From positions 3,480,001 through 3,544,000 of the forward strand of contig CANUEZ040000151.1 of the NCBI GenBank assembly GCA_948099385.1: a stretch of DNA of 64,000 nt, in the 5' to 3' direction. Position 1 is the stretch's first letter, and each line of letters begins with the position of its first letter. This document shows positions 35,840-50,164 of this stretch, one piece after another. The notes under the pieces were generated by a model that was not told where the DNA came from, searched no databases, and was given only the letters and a program-made list of their open reading frames with translations. The stretch is from Fasciola hepatica. Its lineage: Eukaryota; Platyhelminthes; Trematoda; Plagiorchiida; Fasciolidae. A program made the translations under genes and the position numbers.

Positions 35840-38800
35840 GATGTCGTTGTTGCCAAAGCCTGGTTTGGGCTTGTGAGAATGTGTAATCTGATAACGAAAT
35901 ACCATATCCGGACATTGTGAAGCATGGAGACTTTGATGAGGGGTGTTAACAGAAGAGGGTATTGTAAACCTACTCGGCCAGGCTAGTTTACACACCTAAT
36001 GACTTGGCTGTCTTGAGTTCTATCTGTGGGCGAATAAGAGCCGCGTATGACAGGGCTAGACGAACTAATTGGATTAATTACTTGTGGTGGCTCAGCTAGC
36101 CACGCCAGGTGAATGGAGCGTCTACTTCAACCAAAAGTGAATGAATATGTTCAAGTTGGGTGAGCACTCACTTCAGTCAATCAGATTTAGGTGGACACAG
36201 ATCACTAGGTAAGCACACACCAACATCTTCCATAGCACGTCCTTTGCTTGATGCAAATAATCGTTTCATCCAGGGAGTTCCTTCCACATGGATTCTCTCC
36301 ACTACGAATTCACTTTTGCTATAGCCGGCTGAAGAACTAGCGATTCAGGCTGGAAACCTAGCTCATGCGGACAGGAAGAAGTGTTTGTGCCCTTAACCAA
36401 ATCTTGTTATGTATAAGGACTGTGTGAAAAATTAACTGGTAGCATGATTTTCATATTTTAGTAGTGGTAACACCTCTTAAATTCTTCGTAGTATATTCCA
36501 GATGACAGGAAGCAGAATCTAACCACGTTTAAACTGTACGGTGCTACACTTGTGTTCTTTACTGCGGTCCAACTTTTTCGTCAGTGTGTGGCGCAAAAAT
36601 CTAGTGTACCCACAGTTGTGACCAACTAGTTTGAATTATTGATTTCGTCAAGACATCTACGTGTGTTTGTGCCTGACTATCGGTCCCTCCGTTCTAATAC
36701 AGAATTGTCATTCGCTCTTGTAGACAAACATTCCGAACAACCGTTGAACGTCTAACCAGCAATGTCAGTTATTTCGTTCCAACTATTCTAACTGCACCAC
36801 TTTATATAGATTGTCATTCCCATACGGACTTTCGTCTCATTCTACAAGTGTCATTCCTCACTGTGGCTGTTAGAGTCACACTGGTTCATTGCTTATACTA
36901 TTTTTGAAGCGCGGTTGAACCATCTAGATTTCAATGGATTTTTCTTGGTACTCACAAGGAAAGTCACTGGCTGGGTTGAGTAGTGTAACTGAGATGAACG
37001 TGTCAGCAATACAGCTTAGTACTTTGCATTGCTGAAAAGTTTAGTTACTCAACGACTACACAACCACAATTTCGTGAAAAAACTATCGGCACGCTAAAAT
37101 AAACATCATTAGCAAATCGAAAATATAGACAAACGGAATGAGATTTCAAAGGAATAATTTTGATATTTGAAAACAAATAAACAACTGAATTCCTTGAATA
37201 ATTTCTGCCATTCAAAACGACGAGCGCTGTGTTCAGCAGACTTAATTGTAAACAAAAAGGGTGATCGTTTTTTAGCATTTTATGCGTCAGACGGGATACT
37301 TGTGATGAGAAGAACCGTTTATGTTGATTCACGGTGTCCAGGCATTGGCTTCTGTCACAGTGAAGCAACCTCAACAGAACATTACATAAACAGCTATTCT
37401 TAACAGATTGCGGTTAAATGTTCCGTGATGACTACCGGGTGGTTTTATGCTTCTGGTCTACAAAATGTCAGTTTAACTGTCAATAACAAAATTTATTGTC
37501 CCATCTCGGAGGGGTACACGAGGGAAGCAGTGAAAAAACAAACACTCAACTCCGAAGTAGGGTTCAGAAGGCCTGCTCGTTAGACGTGCACACTGAAACA
37601 GAGCGGCTATTTTTAACAACACTTGAATTGATTTTGCACAGCTGAAGTACGCTTGATCGTTAGACCTGTTTTGTGCCTAATTTCTTGTTTTGTATTCTCG
37701 TATCCAAGTGAAGACAGCTTGGAATTGATTGGAAATCTCAATACAAAATTTGCAGGTAAAAGGAAGAACTCATGCCTGAGGGGATAATTTCATGAACTTC
37801 AATCCCTGCAATAATTTGTCAAAATATCGCACAAAACGTCACTCCTACGGTTCAGCTGTTTTCCTTTCTGGAGTATTTTTGAGTTTACGTAGTAAGCCAT
37901 GCATATGTCAAATTTACGGAAATTTGCTTAGGCAGATGATGCGGTTGATAGCGTACAACTCCTGCACTTTGGTGCAAAGCGACAAAAAAATATACATGAG
38001 GCAGTGTGCCACTTTCATTGAACACAATACCAAATACTACTGGTAAAACCAACACAGGACTATTTCGTTTATAACAAGCGCGTTACCAAGTACTTCAGCT
38101 GTGACGAAATGAACTCGGTGGTTTTACCAACGGTCCAGTGAATTTCTCTGGTCTAACTGCAGGTACTTTTGTTTAATTCGCACTGTTCTGAGTCCGATTC
38201 GAACGGTCAAAATAGGGTTTTTCCTATACCTGACCAATATCGATTACAAGCCGTACACAGTTGACTCCAGATGACTCCCGTATGGAATGTTATCACTTGA
38301 AATAAGTGCGTTGGCTTGCAGAGATTTTTGTCGGATATATACTTGAAGCAGAGTTCTCAAATAACGCAAAGCTTCCATGCGTTCATCGGTAGACTGGTCA
38401 CTAGTCGTCATTCGGCAGAAAATTGTCTATATTAATAGACGTTGTTCCAGATGCGTCAAAAACTGTTGCATGTGAGTTTGTCTTGGTCTGCTAGTTTTAA
38501 GGACCTGTTTATTCGAAATTTACCCATTTAACTGATGTCGAAGTTCTATTCAAGATGTTTTGCTGCTAGTGTTGGATAACGCCTATTTGAACAATTTGGA
38601 GTAGTGACCCAAGATAACCCTGGGTTCCTAGATGTTTTGAATATCTGATGCGCATTTATATTCAGTTTCAGTCAGTGTTTGAGCCTATGCATCTCACGTG
38701 ATGAATTTGAAGCTCCGTGCCCATTATTATGTTATTCGTTTTGCATACCTGTCAGCCATACAAGTAATTAAAAAATATGACGAATACGTGGCTGAAGGAG

Positions 38801-39915
38801 TTCTGACATGGAAATGTTAGCAGAAAACGGCTTAGACAAAGTTTTTGAGTACGTCATTTACCGGCGATGAGTAGTTGATCTATATTGATAGATAGGATAG
38901 GACAGGTATACGACGGTCGGTTGTCCGGGAGTCGAACAAATTGTGATTAGACCGAGCTAAAGAGTACGTGACAGGTATATTTTGTTATATTTTGTATGCT
39001 ATGAGTGAGTCACGTCTGATAATACATTAGTGCAAGGTTGGTCACTTTAAGAAAAGTACCTGTTTTTAAAAAGCCGAATAATTTAAGGCCAGAAATCCCA
39101 CCGGATTGCGATAAAAATTAGATAAATCTTTCGGAGAATGACTAAATAGTTCATTTCCCATGACAGTAACGATGGCTGGGGAACTACAGGTGAAACGTGG
39201 CATTACGCAAGTTTGTCAAGAATTTTTCATTAGGTCATGTCGAAAGTACAAGGATCTTGATCGTTGAACGTGAATTTTAATAATTATGTAATAATAATTA
39301 TGTACTGGAGCCAGATTAGGTTTTGAAATGGCACTGAATTATTTCTGTAGCCGTGGACAAAGAATCGAAGATGTCGCATTTAAGGGTTGTAAGCTGAACT
39401 CTATCTGCAAAATGGTCTTGAATCACGGACAACAGAGGTGGAAGTACACTCTCATTTTTTCACATTGATAACAGTTGATTTTCAGTGAAATTATCGGCTT
39501 CCGGATCGGGAACAGAAAACCCTAGTCCAACTTGCGGACTTGCTATTGATTCATGATTGTTGGCCGCAACATTCACATCTGACGTATTTGGGTTATCCAG
39601 TCATATTTGGGCTCTCACAAGATGGCCTTTCTTGCTCTTGTTTCGTCCCCAGGACCAGTTAACCTATGCACTAACTGGCGAGTTCCTTTCGTACTACTTT
39701 CAGCCATCATGAATAAACCGGAAGAGTTCTCTCTACAAATGCGTTTCTGCAATCAAGGAAACACATACGGCGCGGTTTTACTTTGCGGTTGAGAGAGGAT
39801 AATATCGACCTAATTAGATATGATATGGTATTTATGGTGGGACTTTTTGATGAGCAAAATGGTCATTGTCATGGATATTGATGAACAGCTCAATGTATGC
39901 GAAACGGCATTTTGT
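35840..39915. other. long unassigned stretch
   Basis: No gene or repeat recognised. A short truncated tRNA-like piece is possible on the minus strand near 38.92-38.97 kb (TAGCTCGG..TGTTCGACTCCC), but its boxes are too close together. Confidence 0.35.
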
Positions 39916-39916
39916 C

Positions 39917-39992
39917 GAGTCTGGTGCTTCCGAGTGCAGGTTTGGTCAGATGATCTGAGGCTCGTGCGTGAAAGGTGGAGCCCAGAGGACAG
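39917..39992 (+). repeat. 5'-truncated SINE tail
   Basis: Matches the last 75 bp of the minus-strand SINE at 24177-24251 (shared TCTGGTGCTTCCGAG, GAAAGGTGGAG and AGGACAG). The tRNA-like head is missing, as in a 5'-truncated insertion. Confidence 0.7.
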
Positions 39993-42900
39993 TCCTCAAG
40001 ACAAAGGTCTCCTCTCTCTTGACTTTTCATTGCTCCCGTTTTATCTTGGCATGAAGAAAACGTGACAAATGATCATTCTTAGTACCATCTTCAATTAACT
40101 ACGAATTCAGTACTAGTCTATTCATGTGGGCATTGGCTGTAAATATCTGAATGCCAATTTTCAAAATATTCGAACCTAGGCTTTTCTTGCTCAATGAAAA
40201 TCGTAGTGTTCGAAAGCATACAACTCTGTTCAGATATTATTTCTACTTTGCAAGTGGACTTCATTTGTTATAACAATTAAACAGAAAACTCTGGGTGAAA
40301 AATGATTTTATTGAAACGATGGTTTTTTAATGAGAAGGATGGTAACAAAACTGTACGTAGTCTGATATTACGAGCGATTCCTGTTTGACTGTGATAGAAA
40401 AATGAAGCTGTCTCCAATTTTTTTTCTAATAAAAGCAGTACCGTTTGTCTACTTTTTGTACAAATGTTGTACACAAATCGGATAAGAAGGAATGCTTGTT
40501 TTGAATAGAAGCAATGAACAATAAAAATTTGTTTGAACTGGTCAACTTTGATTTTTTGGTCAAAGTCAGTGTCACTTAAGGAACAAAATTCCCTCTTGAA
40601 TGGGACCACTTCCTTCTTTCAAACAACAGGAAGTTTTTGCACAGCAGTAATTCAATCAGATGAGTTCTAAACTGTTCATATTAATCCACCCGTTCGTGCA
40701 GCATATTATTCAGATCCCTAAAACACCACACCCATAATGTTGAACTTGCGTGTCAAAATGTTGGAATGAAATGAAAGGGCTTAACAATCTGGATGAAGGG
40801 AAACGTTGACTCGGATGAAACTGGCCCCGACCGAGGAAAATTTGCATTTTGTATTTGAATACTGAAGATCAGTAATGAAGACTCACATGATGAGCCTGTA
40901 AAATGCAAAATAACAATGAAAATACTTTTGATCTGAACGGGCAACACTTGTTCCAACCAGATTTAACACAAAATTTGGCGATGGAAAACGGTCTACTGTC
41001 TCAGATGTACGGAACTTATTTAAATTTAGGCATTGTTACTATTTATAAAGTAGAAAAGCTTGAAATATTTCGAATAAACAAGTTGATTTTCACAAAGCAA
41101 TATATCCGTATGAAGGTCAAATAACACCATTTTCTACGTCCAAAATCAAGCATGTCCAATCCCTTATTTTTACCGAAGGATAAACGGAACGGATAAAACT
41201 ATTTGCAACATATCGTGTAATTGCCATTTCACGCACAATGATCAAACCGACAGAGTGTTCAGTAGGATTTCCGAATCAGAACGGGGTTCTGTCTTTAGAT
41301 CATTTTTACTATCTCACACTTTTATATCAACATGAACTATGTTGATGTAAAACTTTTCCGACTTTCTCCACCGAACTTGGTTTAGGGTACATAACGTGAA
41401 CAATGGAAGCCCCGCAGATATTCTGGTGTAAATTACACACTTTTAATGATAAATCTGTATTTCTTTACTGTAAAATGCTCAATGGAATTGCAGAGTTTAC
41501 ATTGGAGATATTTTATTAAAGAAACATCCAGTGAACTTTCAGAATAATGGAGAAACTGGCGCAAGTGTGCCACGTACATTTTCTTACTAGCTTCATTCCT
41601 AATTACTTTTCACTAATATAGATTAAGTAAGTCCACGGTATATCAAGGCCAAAATAAACTCAATAGTAGATGAACTTTGCTCCATTTCATGTTGACTTGA
41701 ACGAGGACATCGGTCGTCGCGTGTTGCATCCAGAGCGTATTAGAGTGATCTTCTCGGAGCAGTTGGATTGGACGGGCCATAAGACGCTCAACTCCGAAGC
41801 TACTGGTTGATTGGTATTACGTGACACTCGGCTGAGATGAAATATGCCGTGCTGAGCACAACGGAAGAGCCTATTTTCTGTGATTTGAATCTCTGACCGA
41901 GACGATCTATGAAATTCATGTTGATGAGCTTTGTGTGAAAACTTTTCCTGCAGCTATCGTGGAAATAGATTTGGGTCCTACACAGACTTGAGTGCTCATT
42001 CTGTTCGTTGATTTTCCACTTTCAAGGGAAAATATTTATCAACTTAAATTTACCCACTTTTATTTTGCATCGCTTTAGGGATGTCGGAAGTAAATGTGGC
42101 CTCAATATTTCAAATTAAACTAGAGAAATAGCAAAAGACATCAATGTTTCTTTTCTAAGCTGTCAGCAAATGGTGAAAAACAGGATCAGGTGTTTGTGTA
42201 CGGTCGAAGATAAGCATATTCAAAAATATGACTTGAGATCTTTATGAGAGTCATTTTGAAATGTAACTTATGACTGGGATTCATCTGGAATCTTCTGCCC
42301 GTCGTACTTTCCGTTCGCTTTATCATACTATTGAATGTGTCTGACGTATGTTGGAAGTTAAGCTCTACATTCTTGAAATTTGAGTGCTGGACAAGGGAAT
42401 AACTTCATCTAAGTCCCTATGCACCATGAAATCCTGCTTGAAGATGTACATCAAGTTCTTTCAAGAAGGCATAAACAACAGCGTAGCATATTTGAAATTC
42501 GTCTTTCATGTTCCCACGGTAAAATGGAGCTACTCCAGCCCTGGACTGGTCCAGAAGAAAGACGTATCTCAGCAGGGAAAGTCTTCTTTCAGGTACTTAG
42601 GCCTATTAACGTGTATCGGTACAACTTCCTGGGGGTTGGATATCGAGTAAAATGTCATCGCATGTAGAACAGTTCTTCTTAGCTTCTACCAAGTGGAGCC
42701 ATCTGTGCATGTGACGTGACATTTGTCTCTTCATCGGCGTTTTCAAGTCATTTGTTGGATATTCACCTCTCCGGATGCATTAGGCGTCTACTTCTCCCAA
42801 ATCGAAGTTCCACCTTGAATATTGTTCAAAAAATTGATGACAAGATGTGAACAGTATTTAAGACTTACAAACATTCAAGCTTTGATACTTTGGCAATAGA

Positions 42901-45900
42901 GATCAAATTCAATATGATTAGGTTAGGCTTCGGGTGTTGAGAATCAAAACTCATTCCGGATGTTATTCTCAGCGTGGACACCTTTAGGTTTTGCACATGA
43001 ATAAGAACTCCATCGGTGTACACAATACGCCGTGAAAGATATTGGTTGACGAAGGAGCCGAGAGAGGAAATGGTATGTAAAACTTAGACAACGAAGGTGG
43101 TCATACTGAATCCTTCGGGCTTTCGGCTAAGTGTCCACGAGTTACACCCATCGAACAGTCAGATGTATTGTGACATGTCCAATTACGGAGGCCAGCGGCT
43201 TAGTGGTGTTCGAAGTCGTTAATTGTCTGCATGATCTTCAATTATGGTATTTTGTGCGTTTGTTATCAGTTTGCACATCAGTTGGAGATACTCTGAGGCT
43301 ACAAACAAAAGGGTAGTACTGAAATATACGATTGTTTGTTTTGAGGGATGTATCTGAACCGAATTCGGAACACTGGAGGTTATCAAAACTGAATAATGTG
43401 ATTTTTAGATCAGGCCAATAGTCTCATCACAGTATTAATTGCAAGAGATCAAATGCGTTATCTTCCTATAAATTTGTGTACACCAAACATGAAAACAATC
43501 CAACTTTATTATTTTGTCCGATATTGTTTACTGTTTCTCTTGTGTGACGTCAAAAGCTGGATGATACCGACTTCATTCGCATGAAAATTTCATGTTTTTG
43601 TTTATAAATTTTCAGTATTCCACCAAGTGTAAAAGTTCGTTTCAATCGCAAATATCAAATAATTGGAGATTCTGCATCGAAATATTGTAGAGATTTAAAA
43701 GTAGAAGCAAGACGAACATTAGCACAAGGAAAGTAGAGAGGAATATTGCATGTTCGGATCAGGCGTCAGTTCACCTTTGCATGAAGGCCTCATTTTAAAT
43801 GGATATGGATATGAATCTTGCAAAGAAGTACGTTTTACGTATAGTTTAAAGTTTCGTGTTTATTAATGAACACGGTTAAGCTAAAAGAATAGCTTTTGCC
43901 AGAATAAAAAAATGATATCTGGTAATATAAATGCTGTTTCATTTTTTCTCTATCTCTTACCCAAGAAGCTGTTCAATAACGTAGGCTACAGCCAAAATCT
44001 TATCACGGCGGGATATGTTATTTTCAGTGTTCATAAAGAAGAAATGAAATTTTGCTGGGTTATCAGCAGAACGAACAAACATTTTGTCTCAAATGTTGCT
44101 GTGCGCAGAGTGATATACTTTGTCTCGTTGAATGCTGCTAGTTTCGACATTCAGTTTTGAAACAACACTTTGGAAGATTGAATGGGGTAGGATGTGTGAC
44201 GTGATGCGATTCATTGCTTTGAAATCAAAAAAATGGGTGACGTCACTTCAGTTTATTTGATCAACGCGTGCTTTGTCATCGACTTAAGCAAACATTCGAG
44301 TATGTGCTCCGACGTTTGTTGAGTCAAATGGTGATCCGTACTGTCCTTGCACACAATGACATTCGGATCAGGGATGTTATTCGATTTACTGAGGAATCTA
44401 AACTTTTTGGTTTTTGGCAATGGAAACGTCAGTTTTGTAAGTGGTGCTTTTCATTACCGCATTGTCATAACGCATCGTGAGAGGGAGCCCTAAAGCCAGG
44501 ATCGGAAAATACCTTCAGACAGCACATGAGCCATTAGATCAATGAAATACGCAAAAGTATTCTGGGCAAGTCCCACATTTGTCTTGTGATAATACCTCAG
44601 TCACTGTCACTCTCATACGGGGATGACAAGAGTGCCCAACCAATTCATTCGGGGTGATCACCTGCAATTTGCAAATCACGGGGTTCACGTTTTTCAGTTT
44701 GTTTTCAATTTTATATTTTTTCCACATTCCCTTATCGACTGGTCGTGCATCCTTCTGGAAGCAATCTGTTAATCACTACCGAAATAGTTGATATCCCCAA
44801 TTAGAAGCATCTACTGAAGCGAATGTTTTCAATGAGAATTACGGTTTGTAAATCGTCAAACTCATGGCCATTGTCTTCGCATTGTGTTACTGATCAGACC
44901 AGATCACATTTTATGCCCTGGAAGTGAGAAAAATCTAGCACGTTCCTTTCAATCAACCAAGTCTCACTACTAGTTAAGACAGGAGGCTTTGGGCCGCTTT
45001 GTTGTAATGAGCAAGTGAAACATCAAAAAGCTGATGAATCAGTTCCACGACCTCTTTGAAATAATGAGTTTGTTGTTTTCGCCCAGTATTGGTTAGATGT
45101 TTTTTTCCTAAACAGTAGTGAATGCCTCAGGGATGTAGATGAGACGACTGATGTGATTCAACATTGGACTTCATTATATATTGAAGCTGAGAATAACTCA
45201 AACAACAATAATGAGGTTTTTACAAATAATCAGTTGATGTTGAGAGGTTACTGGCCACAGGACCCTGTTACTTCTCTGAACGTGCCGGAATCAAAAAGAC
45301 ATCTGCTAAAAACAACTAATTTCCGAGAGGAATACCAGTGAATGATGTGATGTGGAATGATGCCATAGTCCGCTGTTTGTGCCAACAAGATACCGCTTTA
45401 CTATACGGCTTCGATAAGGACAGCTAGCTTTTGTACTTACCACGACTGAAGGACATTTGCTTGTGGTTATCTCTGATATAATGCTGAAGATCAATTTATA
45501 ATTGTGACAGGCCAAGTAAATTTTCAATAAAAAACAGTATTTATTTCAACTTTTGAAGAAATTTGTCCTTGAAGGTGATATCGGGGCCGAAGTACAGTGT
45601 TTTGATTAGCATATCCCCCTACATACACAAAATATATACTGTCAGCAAATTCATTTTCTCCAGGATCATTACGATAAGCCAAAGATTTGGCAAAAAAGCG
45701 AGCTTTTTTATTCGAGTTACTGACATGAAAATGTTTACAACAACGAAACATAAAACTCGACTAACTTGAGTCATCGTCTTGAAGAAAACAAAATTGGATC
45801 GACGGGAAGGTTTCCTATCAAACCCACTATGGTTTGAAAGAACACAGTGGAGAAAAAGGTCCACTGGAAGATCATTTCATCACTTATCCGGTGAAAGAAA

Positions 45901-47985
45901 CGAAAATTGAATCGTATTCGTTTAAATTCGGTATATTCTTAACTACAATGCTGTTCCTGAGATTTCAGTTTCCTGGTAGATTCGAAAACGAATTGCGGTC
46001 AAGGAAATATTAAAATAGGCAACAAAGCTGATAATTTGAGTTGAAATATCAATATCTTGATAATGCTTAACCAAACTACAAGATATTAACCTGGACGACT
46101 AAGCAACCATTTGTCATGCTCTAATGAACGGACAGATCTTATGAAATTCCCATTTAATTATGTAAGACTAGTTTTCAAACACATCTTCGAATTATGAATC
46201 TACCTTCAAATTAGATGAGCGAATTATCGAGGCATTTCATATTAAACCTAACATCGAACTTCAAATTACCAAATAGCGTTTATTACTATAAGGACCGTTG
46301 TAATGAGATATTTTGCTGGATCATCCAGTGGATTACCAATCAATCACATGTTCCTACAGATCAGTATATGTAGAAAAACGTCAGCTGAGGACGGAACCGA
46401 ATAGAGTGGAAGAAAAGCTTTTTCCTTGATTCGGTCATTTCTTATCTGCGAGTAGGTTCAAACTACCATCAATCAGTCCTGAATGTTTACTGATTACAGT
46501 TTTATTCCTTTTTCTGTCTGACAGAGATGGGTACAAAATAATACAAGCCACCGCAAGTTAACTTGGAATGTACCCGAACCTCACCAACAGAGTGACATTC
46601 AGTCAACATCAAATTCTCTAATTTTCTTTGGGTTACAACCGTAATTCGTACAGCTTTATAGCCGTCGTAAAGTCTACGGAATCAACAGTTTGGTTGGTAG
46701 TGTGGGGATTCGAATGGAACACCTCGACAGAGAATTTCCCCTGATGGCTGGCTGTCCAAATTCGGTAGTCCCAGAAAAGAGTAAGTATGTTGCGTAGCAG
46801 CAATCTCGCATATTCAGAGCTGTCCACAACTGTCATCTGGCCTTGTGTTTTTGTCTGTCCCTTTTGTACTGTTGTCCGTCAGGCCTTAACTTCCAGGGAG
46901 AATCGTATACTCTATAATCAGAACAACAAGTATGCCAACGATGACATAGAACTCGTGTCCATATTCCAGATTAGATGATGTAATGATCATGATGAAGAAT
47001 ATTTAGCTGTAGGGATGTTCAGTTACAAAGCATCTTCATTTCACGACTGGCAAACCACTGGCCTTATCGGTAGGTATACATTTATGGGCCTGTCTGACCG
47101 GTGGCTGACGGGGTCATTTGACCGGCAAATGCTTGGAGAATGATCAGTTTAGAGAATCGTACTGAATTTGTGATAATACTGAATGATAGAAAGAACGATG
47201 AATATTGAGCTAAACTACAACAGCTTTCTTGCGTTCCAATTTACACTACCTTCGAATACAAAGGGAACTCTTGAGGTAATAAGGCAGAAAGGCACAGTGG
47301 AGATGGAACCCCATACACTGACTCACATGGAAGCTAACAGGAACATCTCACTTCACCCAAGTCAGACAAATACAATCACTTCTTGAGATAAATCACCTCA
47401 GAAGCCTTCACTAGCCCGTAAAAACTGCTTGCAAGTAAAGTGTGATAACCAAAATGCTCGAAAGGAAATCGGAAATCACGTCAACTGGTACAGAAAAGTA
47501 TTGTTCAAAGAGCATGCAAATTTATAGCTTTTTTTATAGGCAATACAAATAAAGAGAAACGCATAGGCAAGCAGTATTTGGATTGCAAGCTCACCAGTAG
47601 TCATCATTAGTTACTCAAACGTTGTAGGCGGCCTGAGTTCGATCGAACGGGTGGACGTTCACAATCGATGAGCCTATTAGTTAGTCAAAGTCAGAAGTGG
47701 AATGAACCATGTTCACACAACGTTGGTTATATGAAAACTAACTATGTTTTATCGACCACATGTCGGAGTAAATGAACTCTGTCTTGGACTAAATTCTCAG
47801 TGCCGAGTTATTCACAGAATCACCACACAAACATATTGCGAATGATTCCATTGTTCACCTATGGAACTCAAAAACATTAGATCTATCAACGGCCAGTTGC
47901 CGAACGATTGAGATCTTATTTTCACCGCGAATTCTGTCCGTCCGCTGAAACAGAATTCAGTCGTTCTTTGGAAAGTTGCTTGTTG
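39993..47985. other. long unassigned stretch
   Basis: About 8 kb of AT-rich DNA with no recognised gene or element. It contains a hairpin at 41321-41351 and scattered open frames under 115 codons without recognisable domains. Confidence 0.35.
41321..41351. repeat. short hairpin
   Basis: TTTATATCAACAT and ATGTTGATGTAAA form a 13-bp stem (12 standard pairs, one mismatch) around a 5-nt GAACT loop. There is no T-run after it and no gene beside it. Confidence 0.7.
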
Positions 47986-47987
47986 GA

Positions 47988-48060
47988 GGCGTCGGATTTT
48001 GAACGGTCATTCTGGTGGATATGTGACCGCAGGTTACCAGGTTCGAACCTTGGCGTTGCC
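47988..48060 (+). repeat. tRNA-like SINE fragment
   Basis: B-box AGGTTCGAACCT (48038-48049) lies in a short palindrome. Upstream, TGGTGGATATGTGACC may be a diverged A box. GGCGTC at the start and GGCGTTGCC at the end flank it. Confidence 0.4.
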
Positions 48061-48069
48061 AGTCAAGTT

Positions 48070-48668
48070 CGCCGCGGGTAACCTCTTATCGGCCGCATTT
48101 CCTACGCTGATTCCGGGCGAGGTAGATCCAAAAACACATTTTGGTACGGAGGAGTTCCATTCCATGAATTACACATAGGTCTGTGCTCTCTGATGGTCAC
48201 TGAGTGCTGTGACTTGCCACAAACAGCTTTTATGAACTGTCAAAAAGTAGGTACAAAACTAATAACAGCGAAGATATTGCGTAGAGTCAGCATATCTAGA
48301 AGCGTAGTTCCATAAATTAGGTACCTTATTTTCTGCAAAGCAACCCTTACTCAGTATCCAACAAATAGATTACCGCAGATGTAAACTTTCGAAGTGGGAA
48401 ATACTTTTTCCCAGTATTCATTAAAAAAGTGTTTTTTCTACTCAGTTGTGCGTGCCTCCGAATGTACAGACCATCTGACCACTAGACTATATGCGGCTGA
48501 GTCTCTAAGCTTGAAAATGTCGTAATTCACACCAATGCTAAATAAATGATGAGTTCATGAAAAGTGAGAAAAATGAACTCATTTATGAAATTGGTTGCGC
48601 ATCGCTTATCTCAGGTTTCAGTGTCTCGCCTACTTAAGGTACATGCAAAACTTGTGTCATAAATCGCA

Positions 48669-48670
<2 letters not shown>
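48070..48670. other. unassigned stretch
   Basis: A lone A-box-like TAGTCTAGTGGTCAGATGG lies on the minus strand near 48.48-48.50 kb without a matching B box. Nothing else recognised. Confidence 0.3.

Positions 48671-48671
<1 letters not shown>

Positions 48672-48709
<38 letters not shown>
48672..48709 (+). repeat. (TA)n microsatellite
   Basis: 38 bp of alternating AT. The hammerhead-like repeat, copy 2, begins about 110 bp to the right. Confidence 0.95.
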
Positions 48710-48711
<2 letters not shown>

Positions 48712-48821
48712 CTTCAAGATGTATGACAGTTCTCAAAATGTTTGGAAATGGGTGGCATTTGTGCATCAGACTGATGGTTTTCAAAGGCTACAGGTCTCAA
48801 AGCTTGTCCTTCAGGTGGCAA

Positions 48822-48862
48822 ACGTTTCATCACCAGTCGAGGTGACCTGTGCACTGACGACG
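48822..48862 (-). repeat. hammerhead-like hairpin/GAAAC repeat, copy 2
   Basis: On the minus strand: GTCACC-TCGACT-GGTGAT-GAAACG. The 6-bp stem (one G-T pair) and hexaloop are intact and GAAAC follows directly. The preceding box reads GTGCACAG where copy 3 has CTGACGAT. Similarity to copy 3 continues for about 90 bp in total. Confidence 0.55.
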
Positions 48863-48939
48863 TCTTCCCAAATGGTAATGAAAATTTTGCGCCAAGTTCG
48901 GCCAGCAGAAGCCGTGTGTGGTAGTTCTAGATGACATCA

Positions 48940-50160
48940 TCATAGCATGAGTAACATGGATTTTACGTGACTGACTGAATAAAATTAACAGGTAGCATAT
49001 ACGTTAATAATTTTATGTGCTATGATAGTGTATTTAGTTATTTTTCGTATGATTATATATTTACTAGTACTAGTGTAGCCTTTCGATAAAGTGACAAACA
49101 AGTTCACACTTATAATGCGATTGTCAAATGAACATCATGAACGGCTTTTGTGTCTTCTGTATCGGGTTCCAATCCTAGCACTACCGGTCTCCCGTGATTG
49201 ACTACTTTTAACAGGCGATAGCCCCTTCGTAATATATTGTACTAATAGTATACAATAAAAAGGAAGTAAATGAAACCAGTAACCAAACAAACAATGTCTG
49301 ACTGTACTAACTAGGAAGGTCAAGTACTATTAGAGTTTCGTACGCGAAAGATCATCAGAGTGTGGAAAACATCTCAGATAACAGTGCCGTTGAGTGCAGT
49401 TGATTATATTGCGTATATGGGAAATGTATACGGAGAAATTTGGATAAATGGAGCAGACAAGTTCTGGTTTGTCAACCTGAAGCATTGAACTGGTCGATTA
49501 AATCCAATTCTAAATATATGATAATGCCAAGAACCTGTAAATCCCAATTTCTCATTTATCGACAAAGATTGTATGACACACTGGAGTAATACTTTCCGGT
49601 GAAAGTGCATACAAAATTCGGGTTATTGGGATTTATGAGTGAAGCAGTCGCGTGGATTTCACTGAACCTGACACCTCTACCTTTCCATTTTATACATAAC
49701 TTCGCTATCAACCACACTTTCAGTATCGCCATGGTAGCAGAGCAAAGCTTTTGGTAACACGTGACACTCAAATACAAATCCGAGTAGAGTGGCTTGTGTC
49801 GGTTTGATAATAATGATCCACCCTTGGGCGTCAGTCCCTGGACATCAGCTGAAAGTAAGATCATGTGGAGGTAGATAATTGCAGCTGAATATGTGAATCC
49901 GTAGTTCCTGCATTTTGGAACTGCTAAATGTACCAACAGTCTTGCAATTGGCACTGGAGAAATAAACTATAGTTATGTGCTATAATAAAGCCTTCTTTGG
50001 GGTGACAAGTGCGATTGAACTAACTTCCGACATAACATGAAATTTGTGATACTATTTTATTATTCCATGAGCAGTTTTATTTAATTCCTTGCTATCATAT
50101 AACAGTGACACAATTTTTCAAGAGGGTCATGTTTCATTGAGTGCTCCCGGTCGGGAAAAT
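48940..50160. other. unassigned stretch
   Basis: A B-box-like GGTTCCAATCC occurs near 49.17 kb, without a clear A box. A 132-codon minus frame (49556-49954) shows no recognisable domain. Confidence 0.3.
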
Positions 50161-50164
50161 GACC

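Noticed and set aside
38920..38967. tRNA-like minus-strand piece
   Set aside because: A and B boxes are too close and there is no anticodon arm.
49556..49954. 132-codon minus-strand frame
   Set aside because: No recognisable domain and no nearby splice or polyadenylation context.
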